This document shows, one piece after another, positions 8,182-18,569 of a stretch of 64,000 nucleotides of DNA. Under the pieces are notes generated by a model. The model saw only the letters and a program-made list of their open reading frames with translations. It searched no databases and was not told where the DNA came from. Positions within the stretch are counted from its first letter, which is position 1. Every line of letters begins with the position of its first letter. Location: positions 2,360,332 to 2,424,331 of the forward strand of contig NZ_LT860099.1 of the NCBI RefSeq assembly GCF_900184995.1, given 5' to 3'. The position numbers and the translations under genes are program-made. Source of the DNA: Konateibacter massiliensis. GTDB taxonomy: Bacteria > Bacillota > Clostridia > Lachnospirales > Lachnospiraceae.

Positions 8182-8979
8182 CTATTTGTTCTTTGATGCA
8201 TAAAGTGGATTTGCTTCCCGCACCAAGCCTCCATATTCCTGCTTCAGCTCCAAAAAAGCCTTCTTTACATCATCTGGTATCTCAACATGGGCGATATAAT
8301 TCTTTCCCTTTGGTCCATACCCACCTTCGTCATCGGATAGTCGCGGTATCTCGCCCATCAAAAGCATAATATAGCGCTCCATTTCCCACATTCCCCATGC
8401 TTTCTCCTCGAATTCCAGCTCCTCATTTTTTACCGTGACATTCGCCGCATATACCGCATAATTGATAATCACAACATCGTTGGAAACATATTTGCGAAGA
8501 GTCGCCTCCATGCGGTGCTGCATCGTTGCATCCTGAGCAAGAATAATGCTCTTATACGCAATATTCTTCTCTTTCATCAACTCCAGCAAATAGGTTATGT
8601 TATTGCCGCAATTTGTGGATTCACATTCCAAAAAATCAGGCTCTAAATCATACCGCGCCTTCAAATAGGCGGCAAATATCTCTGCCTCGGGTAAACCCTT
8701 TGTCTGAATATCAGGGTATTCCTCCTGCATTCTCACTCTCAGTGTCTCTGTCGTATGACCCGCGCCGCCGACTATGATATATTTATCTGCCACATCATGT
8801 TTCATGGCATCCGCCAGCACATCGCCGCCTGCCAGTATGCTTCCCCCAAAAAGTACCATTACATCTGCCTTCTCAAACTTATACCGTTTTTGCAGTTCCT
8901 CCTTCGACAGCGTAGCAACATCCCGCTTACCGCAGAACTCTCCCAGTATATTTATGTTCTCTGCAATTTTTTCTTTCAT
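8182..8979 (-). CDS. YdcF family (DUF218) protein
   Basis: 265 residues, close to E. coli YdcF length. Features are ADVMVLFGGSILAGGDVLADA near 38-58, YIIVGGAGHTTETLR, and the ECESTNCGNNITYLLELM segment that matches the DUF218 E.S.N...N signature. No signal peptide is present, so this is the cytosolic SAM-binding type rather than the envelope SanA/ElyC type. AGGAGG precedes the ATG. Physiological role is unknown. Confidence 0.85.
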   Translation of the reverse strand: MKEKIAENINILGEFCGKRDVATLSKEELQKRYKFEKADVMVLFGGSILAGGDVLADAMKHDVADKYIIVGGAGHTTETLRVRMQEEYPDIQTKGLPEAEIFAAYLKARYDLEPDFLECESTNCGNNITYLLELMKEKNIAYKSIILAQDATMQHRMEATLRKYVSNDVVIINYAVYAANVTVKNEELEFEEKAWGMWEMERYIMLLMGEIPRLSDDEGGYGPKGKNYIAHVEIPDDVKKAFLELKQEYGGLVREANPLYASKNK

Positions 8980-9008
8980 GGACTTTTCCTCCTGCTTGCT
9001 CTTTGTTG

Positions 9009-9557
9009 TTACAATCGCTTCATCATCAGTAACAAATCCGCATACGTTCCGTCACTATATTTCACACTGTTTGGCTGAGTCGCATAGATTTCAAATCCCA
9101 AGCTTTTATACAAGTAAATTGCCCTTTCATTTGTCGCAACGACCTCCAGCTCTGCCTGTTCATAATGAAGGCTTTTCCCCGTCTCCAAAAGTGTTTGAAG
9201 CAATTTTGATCCAATTCCCAGACCGCAGTATTCCTGATAGAGAGCTATCGCAATTCTGCATCTGTGAGAATAGCGCTTTAAATCTGACACAGCATCTATT
9301 GCACCGCTTCCCGCATTTTTTCCGTCAACTTCTGCAAGCAGCATAAGTCCGCGCTCTGCCTCTATCTGCCTTTTAATAAACTCCTCTTCCTGCTCCAGTG
9401 TGACTGTAACCTCATCCGCCTCACGCATGAGATATGGCGTTTCCATGGCTGTTTGTTTTAAGTATTTGACTAATTCAGGGGCATCCTCGATACGCGGGCT
9501 TCTCAAAATACAACTGCGTCCATCCCTGCAAGTTATTTTTTTCTCCTCAAAAATCAT
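9009..9557 (-). CDS. GNAT family N-acetyltransferase
   Basis: 182 residues, RimJ/RimL-like size. The acetyl-CoA loop is visible as ALYQEYCGLGIGSKLLQTLL at about 108-127, followed by ELEVVATNERAIYLYKSLGFE, the usual C-terminal beta-bulge segment. The ATG overlaps the stop of the upstream hydrolase gene by 4 nt (ATGA), so the two are translationally coupled. Confidence 0.9.
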   Translation of the reverse strand: MIFEEKKITCRDGRSCILRSPRIEDAPELVKYLKQTAMETPYLMREADEVTVTLEQEEEFIKRQIEAERGLMLLAEVDGKNAGSGAIDAVSDLKRYSHRCRIAIALYQEYCGLGIGSKLLQTLLETGKSLHYEQAELEVVATNERAIYLYKSLGFEIYATQPNSVKYSDGTYADLLLMMKRL

Positions 9558-10075
9558 ATTTGTATTTCCTCCATCGAAACAACGTCTGCATAGCGATTCT
9601 TCCAGATTTTTTCTTCATAATATTCTGCCAAAGCTTCCCCGCTGGCAAAATCATTGTCAAACGTGGTCGTGGTATCCTTTGGAATTGTAATATGATATTC
9701 CTTTTCAAACGCTACCTTACAGGATACGTCCATGCAATACTCCGTCTGCATGCCACACATAATCAGCCTCTTTGCATGAAGCGACTGTAAATGTTCCTCA
9801 AGTTCCGTCTGACGAAACGCACTGTTGAACCTTTTGTCAATTATTTTATCACCGCTCTGCGGAAAAATATCCTTGCAAATCTGCCAGCCTGCACTGCCTT
9901 TTTCCAGCTCATCACCCAAACCGCCGTCATGGCGGATATAGATAATTGGAATATTCTTTTGTCTGCACGCTTCGCTTACCTTTTTAATGTTCCCAATTAC
10001 CTTTTGACCATTATAAGGGTTCGCTTCTATTAATGCATTTTGCATGTCTATAATAATCATTGCATCGTAGTTCAT
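9554..10075 (-). CDS. isochorismatase-fold cysteine hydrolase
   Basis: 173 residues with the full catalytic triad of the family: Asp in IIIDMQNAL (about 10), Lys in DKRFNSAF (about 80) and Cys in MCGMQTEYCMD (about 113). Members hydrolyse amides such as nicotinamide or act as isochorismatases; the substrate here is not evident. AGGAGG precedes the ATG. It is coupled by 4-nt overlaps to both the upstream NTF2-like gene and the downstream GNAT gene, forming a three-gene unit. Confidence 0.9.
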   Translation of the reverse strand: MNYDAMIIIDMQNALIEANPYNGQKVIGNIKKVSEACRQKNIPIIYIRHDGGLGDELEKGSAGWQICKDIFPQSGDKIIDKRFNSAFRQTELEEHLQSLHAKRLIMCGMQTEYCMDVSCKVAFEKEYHITIPKDTTTTFDNDFASGEALAEYYEEKIWKNRYADVVSMEEIQI

Positions 10076-10455
10076 TGTACGTTCCCCTCCTTAATTGCAC
10101 TGCCAATCCGTTTATCCAGTCTCCACTGCGGTGCCTCACCGTCATCGCCCCAATATTCGTCAAGTTCTGCAATCTTTCCCTCCGAAATTGTAAAAAAAGA
10201 AACCACATGAAAGGACAGTGTCTTATCCGTTGTATAAACGTTTGTCGCCGTGACAATGAGGTTTCCAAAGCTTTCAATCCGCTCAACCTCCCCATCCCAC
10301 TCGCCGGGATACTCGCAATTTGCTCTGATATATTCTTCCAAATTAAAATGCTCATTTGTACAATGCCAGTTTACATACGCATTTTCCAAAAAAAAGCTTC
10401 TTATTTTCTCCGGATTTTGCTCCAATACTGCTTGCCAAAATTCCTGTATGTTCAT
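10072..10455 (-). CDS. NTF2-like (SnoaL-type) fold protein
   Basis: 127 residues. It has the N-terminal helix FWQAVLEQNPEKIRSFF, the conserved aromatic/charged cone residues and a C-terminal strand ISEGKIAELDEYWGDDGEAPQW, typical of NTF2-like proteins such as the SnoaL polyketide cyclase and limonene-epoxide hydrolase groups. The enzyme activity is unknown. AAGGAGG is placed correctly before the ATG. It is first in the coupled trio with the cysteine hydrolase and GNAT. Confidence 0.85.
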   Translation of the reverse strand: MNIQEFWQAVLEQNPEKIRSFFLENAYVNWHCTNEHFNLEEYIRANCEYPGEWDGEVERIESFGNLIVTATNVYTTDKTLSFHVVSFFTISEGKIAELDEYWGDDGEAPQWRLDKRIGSAIKEGNVQ

Positions 10456-10493
10456 CGCGTCCTCCTTTGTCTCGTTACATCAAGAAGAGAGAT

Positions 10494-11189
10494 TTAGCAT
10501 TCTTTCCAAGGGCGTTTCTTACCCATCCAGCCTTTTTCCTTCCAATATACATTGTCAGCTTCATTCCATGCACTCTTTTGCGCCATTCTCATTATGTAAA
10601 AAAATCCACGCGTTTTGATTCCCGGTCTCACTTTTCCCTGCTTTGCTTTAATTTTCCTTGCAATTGCAGTTGTCTGCTTTTCAATCTTACCCATGATTTT
10701 CTCATTAATTCTATTGTAAGAGGTGGAACGCACTGCAATGCCCAAACGATATATCGTCGGAACTCCCCAGAAGAACAGGCTGTCTGCCATATCCTTATTC
10801 GTGCTCTTCATACCGGCTCCAGCTGCCGTTGAAATACAGACTGCCTGCTTGGAAAACATAGCTTCCTCCGGGCGGTGTACCATCCAGCGGTAACCATAGT
10901 GGTCCAAAAAGTTTTTCATCGGCCCCGACGCGTGATAAACATACACCGGACTTGTAAAAATCAAAACATCTGCCTCGTCCATCGCCTTTGTAATCGGCGA
11001 AAGCTTTTCGTAATGCGGACAGAGTGTCTCCGTCTTCATAAAACAGGTTGTGCACCCCGTACAAAAGCTGCCAAAATCCCTCGGCAGAAAAAATTCTGTG
11101 ATTTCCCCTTGTAATTTATCTGCGAGCATCCTTCCGATATGATAGGTAGAGCCCTTGTGATTTTGCCCGTTAATTATGGTAATTTTCAT
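10494..11189 (-). CDS. flavodoxin-like NAD(P)H-dependent reductase
   Basis: 231 residues from the ATG at 11189, preceded by AAGGAG; an in-frame GTG 9 nt earlier lacks spacing. The N terminus KITIINGQNHKGSTYHIGRML is the FMN phosphate-binding loop of the flavodoxin_2/FMN_red fold. FTSPVYVYHASGPMKNFLDHYG is the second flavin-contact segment. Cysteines CTGCTTCFMKTETLCPHY at about 45-62 resemble the iron-sulfur flavoprotein group, but a full cluster motif is not certain. Confidence 0.88.
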   Translation of the reverse strand: MKITIINGQNHKGSTYHIGRMLADKLQGEITEFFLPRDFGSFCTGCTTCFMKTETLCPHYEKLSPITKAMDEADVLIFTSPVYVYHASGPMKNFLDHYGYRWMVHRPEEAMFSKQAVCISTAAGAGMKSTNKDMADSLFFWGVPTIYRLGIAVRSTSYNRINEKIMGKIEKQTTAIARKIKAKQGKVRPGIKTRGFFYIMRMAQKSAWNEADNVYWKEKGWMGKKRPWKEC

Positions 11190-11213
11190 TCTTCCCACTC
11201 CTTAATCAAACTA

Positions 11214-11705
11214 TTATACACCCAAACGATAATTTTCTATATCCCTGTATAAGTCAAACTTCATGCCTACCTCTTTGATTGTACCGCAGAATTCAAAGCC
11301 AAACTTTTCATGTAGTCTTCTGCTCGCTTCATTCCCCGCGGTGATAACAGAAACTACCGTGTGCACGCTTTCATCCTTCTTCGCTTCCTGTAAAATAAAT
11401 TCCATCAAAGCAGAGGCAATCCCCTGTCCTCTGTAATCCGGTCCAATGTAGATGGATAGCTCGACGGTCGTTTTATACGCCTCTTTATTCCGATAGGAGG
11501 ACATGCTGGCATATCCGGCAACATGATTATCCACCTCCGCCACAAACAAAGGATGATTCTCTACATTATGTAAGCCAAACCATTCCTTCCACTCCTCCAT
11601 GGTTCTCGGCTCCAAATCCAAGGTTGATATTCCGTTTTTTACCTCGTAATTATAGATTTCCAAGAGCTCCTCTAAGTCCTTTTTTTCTGCTTTTCTGATT
11701 ATCAT
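11214..11705 (-). CDS. GNAT acetyltransferase, phosphinothricin acetyltransferase-like
   Basis: 163 residues. The start MIIRKAEKKDLEELLEIYN, the segment SMSSYRNKEAYKTTVELSIYI and the acetyl-CoA loop PDYRGQGIASALMEFIL at about 93-109 match the Pat/Bar/YncA group of amino-acid N-acyltransferases. Such proteins in commensals often acetylate methionine sulfone or similar compounds rather than phosphinothricin. A GAAAGGA site precedes the ATG. The gene follows the reductase on the same strand with 15 nt between them. Confidence 0.88.
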   Translation of the reverse strand: MIIRKAEKKDLEELLEIYNYEVKNGISTLDLEPRTMEEWKEWFGLHNVENHPLFVAEVDNHVAGYASMSSYRNKEAYKTTVELSIYIGPDYRGQGIASALMEFILQEAKKDESVHTVVSVITAGNEASRRLHEKFGFEFCGTIKEVGMKFDLYRDIENYRLGV

Positions 11706-11767
11706 ATGGTAATTTCCTTTCTTGTCATATTAGATAAGTAGTGTGTGCAATAATTTTATATCATTTT

Positions 11768-12214
11768 TTAACCAGTGCTCTTTTGCGTCTTCACCTTCCT
11801 CACATGGCGGAAAAAAGAATCCATTAAAAATACCGCCAGCGCAATCGCCCCGGCAATCTGTAATGTTTCCATTAAATAGTACGTCGCCTGCACACTATTG
11901 TTTTGTATTAAGTAATATACGCTGTAATAAATCGAGCCTCCCGGCACCAATGGCAGTATCCCCGGAATCAGGAAAACTGTCATGGGAGCTTTTAACCTTC
12001 TCGCCGCCATATGGGCAAAAAAAGCTACCGCCAGACTGGACAGAAACGCCGAAATTAGTTTTGAATCATTCAATCGTAACACCGTCAGATAAATAAACCA
12101 GCAAATTGACCCTGCTGCTCCCGACCAGAAGCGAAACTTTTTGGGTGCCTCCATAATTCCACAGAAGCCAACCACTGCAAAAAACGCACCTAGCGTTTGA
12201 ATTATAATTGTCAT
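11768..12214 (-). CDS. threonine/serine exporter, ThrE C-terminal-type subunit
   Basis: 148 residues with four to five membrane segments. It contains the conserved VFLIPGILPLVPGGSIYYSVY stretch of the ThrE_2 (DUF3815) family. In Corynebacterium ThrE both halves are fused; in Firmicutes they are split, as here. AGGAGG precedes the start, and the gene begins 9 nt after its partner subunit. Confidence 0.9.
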   Translation of the reverse strand: MTIIIQTLGAFFAVVGFCGIMEAPKKFRFWSGAAGSICWFIYLTVLRLNDSKLISAFLSSLAVAFFAHMAARRLKAPMTVFLIPGILPLVPGGSIYYSVYYLIQNNSVQATYYLMETLQIAGAIALAVFLMDSFFRHVRKVKTQKSTG

Positions 12215-12223
12215 TTCCGCCTC

Positions 12224-12988
12224 CTATACCAGTCGTGTAAACAATGCTATGCCCACACCCACTCCAACTGCTACGGCAAATGCCGTGACAACCGCTTCCA
12301 TCATACGCGCCACACCTGCCGAATAATCTCCATTTAGGATATCCCGAACCGCTGTTGTAAATGCAACGCCCGGAACCAAGGACATAATTGCACTGATGAT
12401 TAAAAGGTCACTGTTAATTTGCAAAAAGATATAGTTATTTATAATCAATGCCATTATCCCGGCTGCAGATGCCCCTAGGACATTAATACAAAAGTCATTC
12501 AGCCGGAAATATTTTGCAAGCTCCACGACAACTCCCAGGATACCGCCCACAAGCCCCGCACAGATGCATTCCAAAAAAGACCCCTGCAGCAAAACGCAGA
12601 AAAATAAGGCAACGCTGATATAGCTCACTTCCTTGCCTATTAAACTATATTGGCGCGCCTGCTTTATTTCCTCCAGCTTTTTATATGCCTCTGCAATGGT
12701 CAGACTCCCATCACAAAGCCGCCTGGATACCATATTGACCAAATAAATACGATGCAGGTTGGTAGACCGCTCCACTACTCGTTTTACCAATGTATCTGAG
12801 CGGGCATCCTCCCCCTTCACCGTGATAAAAATACCGGTACTAAATACAATGGATTCCGCATCTCTCCCGAATCCACTTAATATATAATGGATTGTTTCCT
12901 CAATCCTAAATATTTCAGCCCCGCTTACCAGCAAAATTTCCCCTGCCAGCATAGCAACTTCAACCAGCTGCTTCTCATTATTTTCCAT
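12224..12988 (-). CDS. threonine/serine exporter, ThrE N-terminal-type subunit
   Basis: 254 residues. The soluble N-terminal part (EILLVSGAEIFRIEETIHYI at about 17-36) is the DUF1212 signature, followed by five membrane segments containing SLVPGVAFTTAVRDILNGDY. With the downstream small subunit it makes a complete split ThrE exporter for threonine and serine. It is divergent from the APC permease, across a 256-bp AT-rich gap that must hold both promoters. Confidence 0.92.
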   Translation of the reverse strand: MENNEKQLVEVAMLAGEILLVSGAEIFRIEETIHYILSGFGRDAESIVFSTGIFITVKGEDARSDTLVKRVVERSTNLHRIYLVNMVSRRLCDGSLTIAEAYKKLEEIKQARQYSLIGKEVSYISVALFFCVLLQGSFLECICAGLVGGILGVVVELAKYFRLNDFCINVLGASAAGIMALIINNYIFLQINSDLLIISAIMSLVPGVAFTTAVRDILNGDYSAGVARMMEAVVTAFAVAVGVGVGIALFTRLV

Positions 12989-13244
12989 TTCCTGATACCA
13001 CCATCTTTATACTATTATTTTATATGTAATATAGCATAGATTAGCATTTATTGAAACAAAAAAAGAATTTTAAAAAAACAAATTTTTACTGAATTGTATC
13101 TAATTTTGTGATAATATAGAAGAAGTTTCTCTGTAAAAAAAACAAATGCTAAAAAATTATCAATTTTGATTTTACGGATATTTTTTTTGGATGATGAAAC
13201 AATAAGAAAAAGGAATCCTATAAAATAATAGGAATGGTTAATTT

Positions 13245-14603
13245 ATGGAACCGAAATTAGAAAAAAAATACGGTCTTTTTACAGCCATTGCGATGGTTGT
13301 AGGTATCGTTATCGGCAGCGGTGTATTTTTTAAGGCAGAAAAAATCCTTACGGCGACCGGCGGCAATTTAAAACTGGGCATTCTGGCATGGGTGATTGGC
13401 GGTATCATCATGATTTCCTGTGCGTATACCTTTTCTGTCATGGCCACCAAATACCAATATGTCAACGGTATTGTGGACTATGCGGAGGCAACTATGGGGA
13501 AAAAATATGCCTACTATATCGGCTGGTTTATGGCGCTCATTTACTATCCGACGATTACCTCCGTGTTGGCATGGGTTTCCGCCCGATATACGTGTGTAAT
13601 CTTTGGTTTCTCCATTACAGGCGGAGAATGCATGACGATTGCTTGTCTTTATTTAGTTCTAAGCTTTACCCTGAATTCCTTATCTCCTGTTTTAGCCGGA
13701 AAATTTCAGGTAAGCACGACAGTTATTAAACTAATTCCGCTCTTTTTAATGGCAGTTATCGGAACCTTTACCGGAATTCGAAGTGGTATGACCATGTATA
13801 ATTTCACACACAGTGTCTCTCAAGGCACTCCAAACGGATTGTTTACAGCCGTTGTCGCCGCCGCCTTTGCCTATGAGGGCTGGATTATTGCAACCTGTAT
13901 TAACGCAGAATTGAAGAATGCCAAAAGAAATCTTCCTTTGGCTTTGATTATAGGTACGTTTATTACTATGTCCGCTTATATCCTGTACTACATCGGTTTA
14001 GCCGGAACGATTGAAAATGAAGTCATGATGGCAGGCGGTGAAGCCGGTGCTAAGCTGGCATTCCAGACTATTTTTACCTCGGCGGGCGGCTCTTTGCTGT
14101 TTGTCTTTGTCATCATTTCCTGCTTGGGAACATTAAATGGTTTGATGCTTGGCTGCACACGGGGAATTTATTCGCTTGCAGCGAGAGGCCTCGGTCCTAA
14201 ACCCCAAATATTCAGCCAGGTGGACTCGGCAACTAATATGCCGGTTAACTCTGCCATTTTAGGATTGTTTCTCTGTGCTGTCTGGTTATTTTATTTTTAT
14301 GGAGCAAATCTGACTTCTAACTGGTTTGGATTTTTCAGCTTTGATTCCTCCGAATTGCCTATCATCACACTTTACGCCCTGTATATCCCTATTTTTATTA
14401 TGTTCATGGTAAAAGGGAAGGAGCTTAGCTTTTTCAATCGGATACTTATGCCTTGTCTGTCTCTTATAGGCTGTATCTTTATGATAATTGCCGCAGCTTT
14501 TGCTCATGGCATTGCCGTGGTTGCTTATTTAATTGTATTTTCAGTTGTTATGCTGTCTGCCGTTTTTTTTCTTCGAAGAGCAAAGCAGCCGTTAGAGCAA
14601 TAG
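13245..14603 (+). CDS. APC-family amino acid permease
   Basis: 452 residues and about twelve hydrophobic segments. The first helix has the APC hallmark AIAMVVGIVIGSGVFFKAEKI (GIVIGSGVF substrate-binding break), and helix 6 has VVAAAFAYEGWIIATCINAELKNAKRNLP. It resembles the LAT-like/YfnA-type permeases of Firmicutes. The start has a modest AGGA site. Its position opposite the ThrE exporter suggests linked amino acid traffic, but no substrate can be read from sequence. Confidence 0.93.
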   Translation: MEPKLEKKYGLFTAIAMVVGIVIGSGVFFKAEKILTATGGNLKLGILAWVIGGIIMISCAYTFSVMATKYQYVNGIVDYAEATMGKKYAYYIGWFMALIYYPTITSVLAWVSARYTCVIFGFSITGGECMTIACLYLVLSFTLNSLSPVLAGKFQVSTTVIKLIPLFLMAVIGTFTGIRSGMTMYNFTHSVSQGTPNGLFTAVVAAAFAYEGWIIATCINAELKNAKRNLPLALIIGTFITMSAYILYYIGLAGTIENEVMMAGGEAGAKLAFQTIFTSAGGSLLFVFVIISCLGTLNGLMLGCTRGIYSLAARGLGPKPQIFSQVDSATNMPVNSAILGLFLCAVWLFYFYGANLTSNWFGFFSFDSSELPIITLYALYIPIFIMFMVKGKELSFFNRILMPCLSLIGCIFMIIAAAFAHGIAVVAYLIVFSVVMLSAVFFLRRAKQPLEQ

Positions 14604-14610
14604 CAATCTA

Positions 14611-14656
14611 TTTAAAAACAGACATATTCTCTTTCGAAAATATGTCTGTTTTTAAA
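14611..14656. terminator. bidirectional terminator between permease and ftsH
   Basis: A perfect 18-bp inverted repeat (14611-14628 with 14639-14656, loop 10 nt) with A/T tracts on both sides. It serves the converging APC permease gene and ftsH. Confidence 0.9.
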
Positions 14657-14667
14657 TTCTCTATTTC

Positions 14668-16488
<1,821 letters not shown>

Positions 16489-16524
16489 ATCATAAACCTC
16501 CCTTCGAAGTCTGGCTTTCTTATG

Positions 16525-17046
16525 TTATTCCTCTACCACACCAATATATGGCAGATTTCTATATTTTTGTGCATAATCCAAACCATATCCAACTACAAAT
16601 TCATCCGGTATTTCAAATCCGACATAATCTACCTTCACATCTGTCACACGTCTTTCCGGTTTATCCAGCAACGTACAGATTTTAAGGCTCTTCGGATTTC
16701 TCTTCTTTAAAATTTCAACTAAATAGCTGAGGGTATTTCCGGAATCAATAATATCCTCAACAATAATAACATTTTTGCCTTCCAGCGCTTCATCTAAATC
16801 CTTTACTATTTTCACAACTCCGCTTGACTGCTTTTCAGCACCATAGCTTGATACGGACATAAAATCCATAGAAAGAGGCAATGAAATTCTCTTAGCAAGC
16901 TCACACATAAAGAACACGCCGCCCTTAAGCACACAGATTACATGCACCTCCTGACCCGCATAGTCCTTGCTGATCTGCTCTCCTACCTCTTTGATTCTCT
17001 TATCTACATCTTCCTCTGAAATCAATATCTTGATTTTATCTGCCAT
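16525..17046 (-). CDS. hpt: hypoxanthine phosphoribosyltransferase
   Basis: 173 residues, purine salvage enzyme converting hypoxanthine or guanine plus PRPP to IMP or GMP. The PRPP-binding motif NVIIVEDIIDSGNTL is intact at about 90-104, and KPERRVTDVKVDYVGFEIPD forms the base-binding region. The in-frame ATG at 17061 overlaps tilS. GGAGG located in the last tilS codons is correctly spaced for the ATG at 17046, so hpt is translated from there. The tilS-hpt-ftsH order is conserved in Firmicutes. Confidence 0.96.
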   Translation of the reverse strand: MADKIKILISEEDVDKRIKEVGEQISKDYAGQEVHVICVLKGGVFFMCELAKRISLPLSMDFMSVSSYGAEKQSSGVVKIVKDLDEALEGKNVIIVEDIIDSGNTLSYLVEILKKRNPKSLKICTLLDKPERRVTDVKVDYVGFEIPDEFVVGYGLDYAQKYRNLPYIGVVEE

Positions 17047-17050
17047 TGTC

Positions 17051-18445
17051 TTATCCTCCATTTACTTGTACTTTTAAAAGCTGCTTTGTATTTTCATCGA
17101 CCTTATATGCTTCACTGATTCGATATCCTACGATCCAGATTATATGGTGATTGTCACTCAGCACCGGAATACTATCTCGTTTTTCTCTCTCTATTTTTTC
17201 ATCTATGAAATAAGATTTTAGTTTTTTTGTATCCCCGCCGGAATTTACTGCGAAATAATCACCTGTTTCACGGGTTCTTAATCGCAAACTATCCCCTATT
17301 TTATCATAATCGAACCATTTCGTATATATCTTTTCTGGAATAATTTGATTTTTTTCCCTTTTCTCCAAGCTAAATTCGAACTGAAACCCTCCGAACTGAC
17401 AGACACCCGGTACCTTGACCGAAATCGCATTTTCTATAAGATTTTCCGTTATTTGAGCCGTACCGATGATGATTTCTCCATAGCTTTTTCTCGCCTTCAC
17501 TCCATAAGGCAGATGAATTTCTCTTCCTGTTTGCTGCGAGAAAAGCCCTAAAATAGACTCCACATGGTTGTTTGTGATATCCTTTAATCCTTTTGCGGCA
17601 TTTCCGATACATTTTCTTATTATGTTCTTCTTAAGAATATCTGATACATCAAGCAGTCTTGAAATTTCAATGCGAATTTCCCTGCCGGTTGTCCTCACAC
17701 ACTCCTTATATACCTTATCCGTCTCCGCCTCCAAATATTCCCATGCCTCATAAATCATTTTTGAAGCCCCGTCAATATGGCTTACTGCCTGCTTATTAAC
17801 ATTTTCCTGAATATAAGGAAGTACGTTGAGCCTAATCTTATTTCTTGTGTAGTCGTCTTCCAAGTTGGTCTTGTCCATCCGGTATTCTATGTCTCTTTCT
17901 TCCAGAAAAGCTTCTATCTCACTTCGCTCTACACATAAAAGAGGTCGTATCACATTGTCCCTCACCGGCATGATGCCGCCGAGTCCCTTTAAACCGCTTC
18001 CTCGAAACAAATTCAAAAGCAGCGTTTCGGCATTGTCATTTTTGTTATGCGCCACAGCAATCTTATTGCAACGAAACTGTGTCAGCGCTTCCTCAAAAGC
18101 CTTATAGCGCAAGGTTCTTGCCATCTCCTCCGTACCCAGTCCGGCTTTTTTCGCCTCCTCCAAAACATCATAGGAAAATTTGCAAAATTCCAAGCCGTGC
18201 ACTTTGGCAAGCTCCTCCACAAATCTGGCATCCGCAAGACTTTCCTCGCCTCTTATGCCATGTTCGATATGAACCACAATGAAAGTGACCGGCACTGTTT
18301 TCTGAACATGTAAAAGTATATGCAAAAGACAAACAGAATCAGCCCCTCCCGAAACACCTACAATTACCCTGTCCTCCGGCAGAAGCATTTTCTTTTCCTC
18401 TATAAACTGTAATACCTTGTTTACCATATATCTCACCATTGCCAC
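17051..18445 (-). CDS. tilS: tRNA(Ile)-lysidine synthetase
   Basis: 464 residues. TilS attaches lysine to C34 of tRNA-Ile2 to switch its reading from AUG to AUA. The N-type ATP pyrophosphatase loop SGGADS is at 32-37, and RNKIRLNVLPYI is the usual TilS_N ending. The C-terminal half carries the TilS substrate-binding domain with FDYDKIGDSLRLRTRETGDYF. The start could instead be the ATG at 18427 (MVNKV). It lies between spoIIE and hpt. Confidence 0.95.
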   Translation of the reverse strand: MAMVRYMVNKVLQFIEEKKMLLPEDRVIVGVSGGADSVCLLHILLHVQKTVPVTFIVVHIEHGIRGEESLADARFVEELAKVHGLEFCKFSYDVLEEAKKAGLGTEEMARTLRYKAFEEALTQFRCNKIAVAHNKNDNAETLLLNLFRGSGLKGLGGIMPVRDNVIRPLLCVERSEIEAFLEERDIEYRMDKTNLEDDYTRNKIRLNVLPYIQENVNKQAVSHIDGASKMIYEAWEYLEAETDKVYKECVRTTGREIRIEISRLLDVSDILKKNIIRKCIGNAAKGLKDITNNHVESILGLFSQQTGREIHLPYGVKARKSYGEIIIGTAQITENLIENAISVKVPGVCQFGGFQFEFSLEKREKNQIIPEKIYTKWFDYDKIGDSLRLRTRETGDYFAVNSGGDTKKLKSYFIDEKIEREKRDSIPVLSDNHHIIWIVGYRISEAYKVDENTKQLLKVQVNGG

Positions 18446-18569
18446 TGATTGGTCGAGCAGTCAGTCTTTCCTCGTATTTAAATATGGTAACAAAATATAT
18501 AGTAAAAATCAAGGCTGAATGGTAATTCCTCTTTCACTCCAATCACAATTTGTCCATGCGCCTCACCCA

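Noticed and set aside
8774-9346. 190-codon plus-strand frame
   Set aside because: Antisense shadow of the YdcF-like and GNAT genes, which have motifs and ribosome binding sites; this frame has neither.
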